In this document: positions 17,748 through 24,637 of the stretch, piece after piece
How positions within the stretch are numbered: position 1 is the stretch's first letter
Layout: each line of letters starts with the position of its first letter
Assembly: GCA_033762195.1 (NCBI GenBank)
Contig: JANRLV010000005.1
Span: 1-62,096, forward strand
DNA from: SpSt-398 sp033762195
Lineage (GTDB): Bacteria > Bacteroidota > Bacteroidia > Chitinophagales > Chitinophagaceae
DNA length: 62,096 nt
Reading direction: 5' to 3'
Notes under the pieces: model-generated
The model's input: the letters and a program-made list of their open reading frames with translations, nothing else
The model's database searches: none
What the model was told of the DNA's origin: nothing
Program-made: the position numbers and the translations under genes

Positions 17748-18800
17748 ATGGGTTACCCAACAAAAGCATATGCAGCCTACGATCCAAAGTCTCCGCTTTC
17801 TCCGTATCAGTTTGACCGGAGAGAGATCAGGCCTGCAGATGTACGCATAGAAATTCTGTATTGCGGTGTTTGTCACAGTGACCTTCACCAGGTAAGAGGG
17901 GAATGGGGCAGTAATATCTTTCCTATGGTTCCCGGGCATGAGATCATTGGCCGGGTAACCGCAGTGGGTCAGGATGTAAAAGGTTTCAAGGCTGGTGACA
18001 CTGTTGGCGTTGGCGTATTTGTGGATAGTTGCCGCACCTGCAAGAATTGCCGGGGTGGATGGGAAAATTATTGTGAAGAAGGTATGACAGGCACCTACAA
18101 TGGCTATGAAAGAGATGGGGTTACCATTTCACAGGGAGGATATTCCACTCAGATCGTGGTGGATGAACGTTATGTGCTGCATGTGGATGACCGGTTAGAC
18201 CTGAAAGCCACCGCTCCCCTGCTTTGCGCCGGCATCACCACCTATTCCCCTTTACGATTTGCAGGTGTTGGGCCGGGAATGAAAGTGGGTGTGATCGGTC
18301 TGGGTGGGCTTGGACATATGGGTGTAAAATTTGCCGCTTCTTTTGGAGCCGAGGTAACCGTACTCAGCACTTCAAAAAACAAGGAAGCCGATGCCCGCCG
18401 GTTAGGCGCCCATCACTTCCTGCTGACCAGCGATAAGGAAGCGATGAAAAAACATAAAAATCATTTTGATGTATTGCTCGATGCCGTTTCCGCCGATCAC
18501 GATTACACGGTTTATCTCGACCTGCTTGATCTCCATGGAAAATTATTGGTCGTTGGATTGCCTGTACATGAGCCCAAGGTTAGCCCTTTTTCCCTCATCA
18601 GCAATCGCCGGAGCATCATCGGATCCATGGTAGGCAGCATTAAAGAAACCCAGGAGATGCTGGATTATTGTGCTGAAAAAAATATCACCTCCGATGTGGA
18701 AGTCATTCCCATCCAGGAAATCAACCAAGCTTATGAACGCATGCTGAAAAGCGATGTCAAGTATCGCTTTGTAATAGATCTTTCTTCACTAAAAAATTAA
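17748..18800 (+). CDS. Zn-dependent NAD(P)-dependent alcohol dehydrogenase (cinnamyl alcohol dehydrogenase family)
   Basis: A 350-residue medium-chain dehydrogenase. Catalytic zinc ligands are C42 in GVCHSD and H64/E65 in PGHE; structural zinc cysteines are C95, C98, C101 and C109. The nucleotide site is GLGGLGHMG. It is closest in pattern to YahK-type aldehyde reductases, which reduce a broad range of aldehydes with NADPH. It sits 15 bp after the GH3 gene and 10 bp before GH51, so it is part of the xylan operon. Its substrate there is unknown: a sugar or uronate aldehyde, or aromatic aldehydes accompanying hemicellulose, are possible. Confidence 0.88.
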   Translation: MGYPTKAYAAYDPKSPLSPYQFDRREIRPADVRIEILYCGVCHSDLHQVRGEWGSNIFPMVPGHEIIGRVTAVGQDVKGFKAGDTVGVGVFVDSCRTCKNCRGGWENYCEEGMTGTYNGYERDGVTISQGGYSTQIVVDERYVLHVDDRLDLKATAPLLCAGITTYSPLRFAGVGPGMKVGVIGLGGLGHMGVKFAASFGAEVTVLSTSKNKEADARRLGAHHFLLTSDKEAMKKHKNHFDVLLDAVSADHDYTVYLDLLDLHGKLLVVGLPVHEPKVSPFSLISNRRSIIGSMVGSIKETQEMLDYCAEKNITSDVEVIPIQEINQAYERMLKSDVKYRFVIDLSSLKN

Positions 18801-18810
18801 ATGTTCGGAT

Positions 18811-20355
18811 ATGAAAAAATTAATTCTCCTCCCCCTGCTTGTCCTGATGATCGCTGTGCAGGCGCAGAACTCGGTTACTTTGTTCCCCGAAAAAGCCCGT
18901 GATACCATCAGCCGCCATATTTATGGCCATTTTGCCGAACACCTCGGCCGTTGTATTTATGATGGTATTTATGTAGGAGAAGACAACAAGACCATTCCGC
19001 ATAAGAATGGTATTCGTCTGGACATAGTTCAGGCCCTTAAAAAACTCAAGGTACCGGTGCTCCGCTGGCCCGGGGGCTGCTTCGCCGATACCTATCATTG
19101 GATGGATGGCATTGGCCCAAAAGCCCAGCGACCCAGCATGCTTAATATCTGGTGGGGGAATACAAGAGAGGACAATAGTTTTGGTACGCATGAATTCCTC
19201 AACTTCTGTGAAGAGATCGGCGCCGAACCTTACCTCAGTGGTAACGTAGGTAGTGGCACCCCACAGGAATTGGCTGATTGGGTAAAATATACAACCCACC
19301 CCAATGGGAGCAGTCCGCTGGCAGATCTGCGGCAAACAAATGGCAGAGCTACTCCCTGGAAAGTAAAATTCTGGGGGTTGGGTAATGAAGCCTGGGGATG
19401 TGGCGGAAATATGACGGCCGATTACTATGCCAACGTGTACCGGCAATACGCCACCTTTATGACCAATTGGAACAACAGCGATGGTATTTACCGCATTGCT
19501 TCCGGGGCCAGTGGTGATGATTATAATTGGACTGAAGTGTTGATGAAAAATGTGCCGCAGGGCATGTTTGATGCCCTTGGCTTACATCATTACAGTGTGA
19601 TCAGTTGGACGGCAAAAGGCCCGGCTGCCCAATTCACCGAAGAGCAATATTTCAAAACCATGAAAGAGGCCTTGAAGATGGAAGAACTGGTGAGCCGCCA
19701 TAGTGCCATCATGGACAAATATGACCCGGCCAAGAAAAAAGCCCTTGCCGTAGATGAGTGGGGTGGATGGTATGATGTGGAACCTGGTACCAATAGCGCT
19801 TTCCTGTATCAGCAGAATACCATGCGCGATGCCGTACTGGCTGGAAGTACACTTAATATCTTTAACAACCATAGTGACCGGGTGAAAATGGCCAACCTGG
19901 CTCAAATGGTGAATGTGCTCCAGGCGGTTATGCTTACAAAGGAAGAGAAACTGATCCTCACCCCTACCTACCACGTTATGGAGATGTACAATGTGCACCA
20001 GGATGCCGTGATGATACCATTGGAGGTTCGTACAGATAAGTTCATAATGGGGCAGGATACGCTGAATGCGATCAATGCCTCCGCTTCCCGCGCTTCTGAT
20101 GGAAGCCTGCATATTTCGATCGTGAATGTAGACAGCCGTCAGGCCAAAACCATTGACCTTCGGCTGGGGACCTATAATTACCCTGTCACCGAAGCGCGGG
20201 TATTGCAATCCGGCCGGATACAGGACCATAACGATTTCGAACACCCCGATCGGGTTAAACCGGCACCCTTTAAGGGTTATAAGCAATCGGGCAACCAGTT
20301 GAGCCTGACCCTGCCACCTGCCAGCGTGGTTGTGTTTACATTAAAAGGTCGCTAA
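18811..20355 (+). CDS. Alpha-L-arabinofuranosidase, GH51
   Basis: Removes arabinofuranosyl side chains from arabinoxylan fragments. The 514-residue protein starts with a signal peptide (cleavage near AVQAQN), suggesting the periplasm. The GH-A barrel shows HIYGHFAEHLGRCIYDGIYV, LRWPGGCFADTYHW, the acid/base E193 in GLGNEAWGCGG and the nucleophile E316 in AVDEWGGWYD. A C-terminal beta domain ends the protein (LPPASVVVFTLKGR). It is the last gene of the rightward operon. No arabinose catabolic genes are present in the window. Confidence 0.95.
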   Translation: MKKLILLPLLVLMIAVQAQNSVTLFPEKARDTISRHIYGHFAEHLGRCIYDGIYVGEDNKTIPHKNGIRLDIVQALKKLKVPVLRWPGGCFADTYHWMDGIGPKAQRPSMLNIWWGNTREDNSFGTHEFLNFCEEIGAEPYLSGNVGSGTPQELADWVKYTTHPNGSSPLADLRQTNGRATPWKVKFWGLGNEAWGCGGNMTADYYANVYRQYATFMTNWNNSDGIYRIASGASGDDYNWTEVLMKNVPQGMFDALGLHHYSVISWTAKGPAAQFTEEQYFKTMKEALKMEELVSRHSAIMDKYDPAKKKALAVDEWGGWYDVEPGTNSAFLYQQNTMRDAVLAGSTLNIFNNHSDRVKMANLAQMVNVLQAVMLTKEEKLILTPTYHVMEMYNVHQDAVMIPLEVRTDKFIMGQDTLNAINASASRASDGSLHISIVNVDSRQAKTIDLRLGTYNYPVTEARVLQSGRIQDHNDFEHPDRVKPAPFKGYKQSGNQLSLTLPPASVVVFTLKGR

Positions 20356-20434
20356 ATTGCTTACGGGACTAACCGTGGTCATATGATTTAGTTTGGTAAA
20401 GGGGTATCTTACTGTGTCATCCAAGACGTGCAGT

Positions 20435-21484
20435 ATGAATACCCCGGTTACCTTTAACCGTCAGGTCAAGCAGGTGATGATTATAATCCTCCTGGTGCTG
20501 ATGGTGTTTGTTGTGGTCAGGGAGCTACTCTACTTCCTTCCCGGTCTGCTGGGGGCCATTACCTTGTACATTTTAAGTCGTAACAGTTATTTCCAGCTGG
20601 TCTATCACCGAAAATGGAACAAAGGATGGGCCGCAGGGCTTTACCTGCTGGTCTTTTTCCTGCTCCCGCTATCCCTGGTCTATATCACCTGGCTCTTGTT
20701 AAAAGGACAGGTGCAACCTTTTTTCGCAGATCCGGCTTTTTTTCTCGCAAAGGCCAATCAGGCCATTCAAAAAGTACAACAGGATACGGGTTGGTTCCTG
20801 CTTTCAGAAGAAACACTTTCCAGTTTTCAGCACCGGATCGCAGGATTTTTACCCCGGTTGGCGAATGACACTGCCAACCTGATCGCGAACCAGGCGCTTT
20901 TACTCTTCCTGCTTTATTATATGCTGGTTCATGGAAAAGAAATGGAGCAATTCTTAGGGCATGTCATTCCATTGAGAAAAAACAATGTCGAACTGCTGGC
21001 TTCTGAAACCAAACGGCTTGTCAGGGCCAGTGCGTTGGGCATCCCTTTGATCTCACTCATACAGGGGATCACAGCCATGTTGGGTTATATGATCTTTGGA
21101 ATGGATGATTTTGTATTGTGGGGATTTCTCACCGGCGTTTTCGCCTTCTTTCCTGTAGTAGGTACCATGGCCATCTGGGTGCCTCTGGTACTTTTTATGT
21201 ATGCCAGTGGTGATTCCTGGAATGCCACCGGCCTGATGCTATATAGTTTTATCATTACCGGGAATGTGGATTATCTCTCCCGGATCACCCTGTTGAAAAA
21301 ATGGGGGCATGTCCATCCGGTGGTGACCGTGGTGGGTGTGATCGTAGGACTAAGCCTCTTTGGTTTTATCGGATTTGTCTTTGGACCTCTATTATTGAAT
21401 TATATCATTCTCTTATTCCGTATTTACTCCAATGAATTCATTCAACACGATACAGAAAACAAGGAACCCCTTCCAACTCATTAA
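20435..21484 (+). CDS. AI-2E family transporter (YdiK/PerM-like permease)
   Basis: A 349-residue inner-membrane protein with about eight hydrophobic segments of the AI-2E/UPF0118 family, including the characteristic late region GVFAFFPVVGTMAIWVPLVLF and GFIGFVFGPLL. Members export signals or small solutes or act as Na+/H+ carriers; no substrate can be assigned here. I chose the ATG at 20435 (MNTPVTFNRQ) over a TTG 42 bp upstream. It is followed 12 bp later by the DUF1469 gene and probably forms an operon with it and the next small gene, separate from the xylan genes. Confidence 0.88.
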   Translation: MNTPVTFNRQVKQVMIIILLVLMVFVVVRELLYFLPGLLGAITLYILSRNSYFQLVYHRKWNKGWAAGLYLLVFFLLPLSLVYITWLLLKGQVQPFFADPAFFLAKANQAIQKVQQDTGWFLLSEETLSSFQHRIAGFLPRLANDTANLIANQALLLFLLYYMLVHGKEMEQFLGHVIPLRKNNVELLASETKRLVRASALGIPLISLIQGITAMLGYMIFGMDDFVLWGFLTGVFAFFPVVGTMAIWVPLVLFMYASGDSWNATGLMLYSFIITGNVDYLSRITLLKKWGHVHPVVTVVGVIVGLSLFGFIGFVFGPLLLNYIILLFRIYSNEFIQHDTENKEPLPTH

Positions 21485-21496
21485 AAAAATGGATTT

Positions 21497-21862
21497 ATGG
21501 AAAAAGTATTCTCCAAAGCGGAGGAACTGGCGGGTACACTCCGTGATTATGTAGACACCCGGATTGAGACGGCAAAACTGAAAACAGCCGAAAAAACATC
21601 CCTGCTTCTGAGCAATATGCTGGCCTTCCTTGCCGTCGCCCTGGTCATCTTTCTGGGATTGACGCTGGGAAGCATTGGCCTCGCTTTTCTAATTGGTATC
21701 TGGATCGGGTCTGTCTGGGGCGGATTTCTGATCATGGGCCTGTTCTATCTCCTTCTTTCCTGGGGAATCTGGGCCGGCCGTGAAAGAGTGATCCGTATCC
21801 CGATCATGAACTCCATCCTTCTTCATCTATACCCAAAAGAAGAAGACCATGAAAAAGTTTAA
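21497..21862 (+). CDS. Phage holin family / DUF1469-type small membrane protein
   Basis: A 121-residue protein. An N-terminal amphipathic region (SKAEELAGTLRDYVDTRIETAKLKTAEK) is followed by two long hydrophobic helices with a short turn, the layout of DUF1469 (Actinobacterial holin superfamily) proteins. In Bacteroidota these are ordinary chromosomal membrane proteins, and there is no phage context here. Role unknown. Its last 14 bases overlap the start of the next gene, which suggests coupled translation. Confidence 0.8.
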   Translation: MEKVFSKAEELAGTLRDYVDTRIETAKLKTAEKTSLLLSNMLAFLAVALVIFLGLTLGSIGLAFLIGIWIGSVWGGFLIMGLFYLLLSWGIWAGRERVIRIPIMNSILLHLYPKEEDHEKV

Positions 21863-22100
21863 AAACATAGCTCACCTCGAAGCCGAAAAGCAAAGACTCA
21901 AAGACAAACGCGAAGCCCTCGAAGTTAAAATGCGCCTGGATTGGTACTCCCTTCGGGATAGTATCAAACCCCTGAATATGGCCAAAGAAGCCATTCAGGA
22001 TGCGCTGCGCAAAAAGGCAGAAAAAGAAGTAGAGGAAGAAACTGTTTTAAAGAGCGCATTGAATTATGCGCTGGGGCTTTTGTTGAGGAAGTTTGGTTAG
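21849..22100 (+). CDS. Hypothetical 83-residue coiled-coil protein
   Basis: A small, highly charged helical protein (about 40 percent K/R/E/D over residues 1-70), with a likely coiled coil at HLEAEKQRLKDKREALEVK and a short C-terminal hydrophobic end (LNYALGLLLRKFG). No recognised domain. It overlaps the DUF1469 gene by 14 bp and probably partners that membrane protein, as small YtxH-like or hypothetical genes often do. It ends 13 bp before the heptamer array at 22114. Confidence 0.7.
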   Translation: MKKFKNIAHLEAEKQRLKDKREALEVKMRLDWYSLRDSIKPLNMAKEAIQDALRKKAEKEVEEETVLKSALNYALGLLLRKFG

Positions 22101-22113
22101 GGGGATGGATTAC

Positions 22114-22288
22114 GGATGTTGGATGTTGGATGTCGGATGTTGGATGACAGATGACTGATGACAGATGACGGAGATTGGGAGTCGGAAGTCAGAAATATCA
22201 ATCCAACATCCAACATCCATCATCCAACATCCGTCATCTGTCATCAGTCATCTGTCATCCATCATCCAACATCCGTCCTCTGTCATCC
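22114..22288. repeat. Inverted heptamer array, type ggatgNN/NNcatcc, beside tmRNA
   Basis: From 22114 the sequence is a run of 7-mers (ggatgtt, ggatgtt, ggatgtc, ggatgtt, ggatgac, agatgac, tgatgac, agatgac, then diverged units), and from 22205 a run of complementary 7-mers (aacatcc, aacatcc, atcatcc, aacatcc, gtcatct, gtcatca, gtcatct, gtcatcc and more). Bases 22142-22169 and 22233-22260 are perfectly complementary over 28 bp; two further heptamers extend the stem with one mismatch each. It lies between the end of the gene at 22100 and the 3' end of tmRNA, which converge here. Confidence 0.92.
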
Positions 22289-22293
22289 AAAAG

Positions 22294-22666
22294 TGGAGGC
22301 GACCGGAATCGAACCGGTGTCCAAACATATTCCCCAAAAGTCTTCTACATGCTTATCCTGGTTTGGGGTGTCGGGTAATGACTGGAAAACCGGGCGACCG
22401 ATCATTACCTTAGCTGTATAAGTCTTAGACCGCCGGCACAGCCTATGGCGATAGCAACCCGTTTTGGTTTTGAGTCGGCGGCGGAGCTTGGAAACGGATC
22501 AAACCTGCTCACGCGGCCCTAATGACTACTTAATCACTGATTAGGCAGCCATGGCATACTGAGTATTGCCATTTGTGTTTTGCGTATTCAGATTAGCCTG
22601 CTAATTACGCAACGCAGAACATGCTTACACTTTCAAAGATCTATGCTGTCAAAACCAAGCGCCCCC
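22294..22666 (-). ncRNA. ssrA: tmRNA
   Basis: Transfer-messenger RNA that rescues stalled ribosomes. The ends form a tRNA-like acceptor stem: 5' GGGGGCG pairs with 3' CGCCTCC, followed by discriminator A; the CCA is not encoded. The T-arm GGTTCGATTCC is near the 3' end, and the 5' part has the typical GGTTTTGACAGCATAGA stretch. The tag frame at 22544-22597 would encode ANLNTQNTNGNTQYAMAA if translation resumes at GCT, ending with TAA at 22541-22543; the resume codon is a guess, but the AMAA end fits tmRNA tags. Total about 373 nt. Confidence 0.93.
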
Positions 22667-22689
22667 ATTTGCGGAAAACCTATTCTTTC

Positions 22690-22716
22690 AAAAGCTAAAA
22701 GCTATTGGCTTTTAGT
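22690..22716. repeat. Short 7-periodic hairpin in the tmRNA leader, type gctaaaa
   Basis: Read as 7-mers aaaagct, aaaagct, attggct, tttagtt. CTAAAAGC (22695-22702) and GCTTTTAG (22708-22715) form a perfect 8 bp stem with a TATTG loop. It lies between the tmRNA 5' end and its promoter box, so it would be in the tmRNA precursor leader. The heptamer is the same as in the array at 37145-37192. Confidence 0.65.
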
Positions 22717-22728
22717 TCCCCGAACATG

Positions 22729-22736
22729 CAAAGATA
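22729..22736 (-). promoter_or_regulatory. ssrA: Predicted tmRNA promoter -7 box
   Basis: On the minus strand this reads TATCTTTG, an exact TAnnTTTG match, 62 bp before the mature 5' end of tmRNA. A precursor leader of about 50 nt would be removed by processing. A clear -33 TTTG is not seen. Confidence 0.5.
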
Positions 22737-22759
22737 CAACATTTCCTTAGCTTTAACCC

Positions 22760-24562
22760 ATGAACGGTTCGTTAAAACCCATTGATTACTACACTCAAAG
22801 AGTCAAAGACGGGAAAGCTTCCCTTCTACCCCATTACCGGAAAAGAAGATTCTTAGGTTGGTCCAGATTGATCCTGCTTTTATCTGCAGGCGCCATTTTA
22901 TGGTATGCCATCACTTCCTCCCTTACTCCGTTGATCGGAGTATCTGTCCTGCTCTTTGCTGGGTTTCTCTTTGCCTTGTCAGCAGACCTGGACAATGACA
23001 GAAAGATCTTGAATAAAGAAACCCTGATCCTGATTACAGAAGAGGAGATTCGAATTGGCGGACATGACTTTTATTTTCGTCCAACCGGAGAAGGCCATTT
23101 TACAAAAGAACATGATTATGCGCATGACCTGGATATCCTGGGTCATGCTTCTTTATTTCAATACATCAACCGATGTGAATCAGCCTCGGGTCAAAAAAAC
23201 CTGGCACAATGGCTCCTTCAACCTGCGCCTGTCGGGTTGATCAAAAACCGGCAGGAAGCCGTGCAGGAATTAGCCACACAGCCTGAATGGAGGGCTCAAT
23301 TTCAATCATACGGCCGATTGAACCAGGTAACCCTGAAAACGGAGATCGCTGTCGCTCGTTGGCTCGCCGAAGGCCACCAATTTCTGTACAATAAATTGTA
23401 TGCCCTGCTTCGTTGGATATTGCCCATTTTATCATTGGGTAATTTGTTGGCCTATCTCACAGGGAACTTTACTTCCCAGCAATTCTATCCCCTGTTGTTC
23501 CTGTTCTTTATACTTTCCCTGTTAATTAGCCGAAAGGTCATGCCCGCTTATGTTCAATTGAATAAGGTAAATGAACAGTTTACCACACTCTCTCATTGCA
23601 TAGGGCATCTCGAAGAACTGGCACCCCGTTCAACGCTACTGACCTCTTACATTGATAGCCTCCATCACGGGGAAGAAAAATCATCCACCATTATCAGCCG
23701 GCTGCGAAAGATCATGGACCGGTTGGATTATCGGCTCAATCCCCTTGTATTTCTTCCTTTAAACACCCTGCTTTTCTGGGACCTGCAACAGATTTTTGCC
23801 CTGGAAAAATGGAAATCCCAATATGGAAAAAACGCTTTTTCCTGGTTCAGGGTGTATGGAGAAATGGAAGCCTTGTCATCCCTGGGGACTCTTCAGTTTA
23901 ACCATCCTGATTGGACATTTCCGGTGATTGTAAGCGAAGAAGGAGTATTCCGATCCACTGAACTTGGGCATCCATTGATCCCGGCAGGCAAGCGAGTTAA
24001 CAGTTCAATTGACGTGCAAGGAAAGGGGCAATTGGCCCTGATCACCGGAAGCAATATGGCTGGAAAAAGCACTTTTCTTCGTTCGGTTGGCATTAATACC
24101 GTATTAGCTATGGCAGGTGCACCGGTTTGTGCCCGCTCGCTTGAAGTATCCCCCCTGCGTGTCATGAGTAGTATGCGCGTCAGCGATAACCTGGAAGAAA
24201 GCACTTCCACCTTTTATGCGGAGCTTAAAAAGCTAAAGTCGATCATTGAAGCCGTGAATAAAAAAGAACCTATCCTGATCCTGTTGGATGAAATATTGCG
24301 AGGAACCAATTCCGGAGACCGCCACCAGGGATCGGCCGCTTTAATACGTCAACTCATCCATCATCAGGCAACGGGACTGATCGCTACCCACGATCTTGAA
24401 CTCGCTTCACTGACAAAGGAGTTTCCCGGTCATATCCACAATTACCACTTTGATGTACAGGTGGAAGGGGAAGAACTTTTCTTTGATTACAAATTAAAGA
24501 CAGGGGTTTGTACGAGCATGAACGCATCGTTGTTGATGCGAAAGATCGGGATCGAGATATGA
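22760..24562 (+). CDS. Membrane-associated MutS-like ATPase (MutS family, lacks mismatch-recognition domain)
   Basis: A 600-residue protein with a MutS-type core and ATPase domain. The Walker A motif is GSNMAGKSTFLRSVG (near 429-443), the signature region is SDNLEESTSTFYAEL, Walker B is ILILLDEILRGTNSGDR (about 505) and the switch His is in IATHDLEL. Upstream lie a helical lever region and two hydrophobic pairs, at about 30-75 and 210-255, which should be membrane segments. No mismatch-binding domain I is present. Such MutS relatives are common in Bacteroidota, but their job is unknown; classical mismatch repair is unlikely. It is divergent from tmRNA. Confidence 0.88.
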   Translation: MNGSLKPIDYYTQRVKDGKASLLPHYRKRRFLGWSRLILLLSAGAILWYAITSSLTPLIGVSVLLFAGFLFALSADLDNDRKILNKETLILITEEEIRIGGHDFYFRPTGEGHFTKEHDYAHDLDILGHASLFQYINRCESASGQKNLAQWLLQPAPVGLIKNRQEAVQELATQPEWRAQFQSYGRLNQVTLKTEIAVARWLAEGHQFLYNKLYALLRWILPILSLGNLLAYLTGNFTSQQFYPLLFLFFILSLLISRKVMPAYVQLNKVNEQFTTLSHCIGHLEELAPRSTLLTSYIDSLHHGEEKSSTIISRLRKIMDRLDYRLNPLVFLPLNTLLFWDLQQIFALEKWKSQYGKNAFSWFRVYGEMEALSSLGTLQFNHPDWTFPVIVSEEGVFRSTELGHPLIPAGKRVNSSIDVQGKGQLALITGSNMAGKSTFLRSVGINTVLAMAGAPVCARSLEVSPLRVMSSMRVSDNLEESTSTFYAELKKLKSIIEAVNKKEPILILLDEILRGTNSGDRHQGSAALIRQLIHHQATGLIATHDLELASLTKEFPGHIHNYHFDVQVEGEELFFDYKLKTGVCTSMNASLLMRKIGIEI

Positions 24563-24579
24563 TCATATATTGTATAAAA

Positions 24580-24625
24580 AACCACAGAGGCACAGAATGA
24601 AATTATTTACTGTGCCTCTGTGGTT
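24580..24625. terminator. Bidirectional terminator hairpin between mutS-like gene and rseP
   Basis: A perfect 16 bp stem, AACCACAGAGGCACAG (24580-24595) and CTGTGCCTCTGTGGTT (24610-24625), with a 14 nt AT-rich loop. It is preceded by TATAAAAA and followed by CAAATCT. It sits in the 75 bp gap between two convergent genes, the usual place for a shared terminator. Confidence 0.75.
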
Positions 24626-24637
24626 CAAATCTATCCT

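Noticed and set aside
21497..21862. Prophage because of a holin-like gene
   Set aside because: DUF1469 proteins are ordinary chromosomal membrane proteins in this phylum and no other phage gene is near.
22114..22288. CRISPR array
   Set aside because: Units are 7 bp, there are no spacers of constant length, the arms are inverted, and no cas genes are nearby.
22158..22421. Open frames of 67-87 codons on the plus strand across the repeat array and the tmRNA 3' end
   Set aside because: All three forward frames are open because of the 7-bp repeat period, the translations are low-complexity (HHPSSV-like) and they run antisense into tmRNA.
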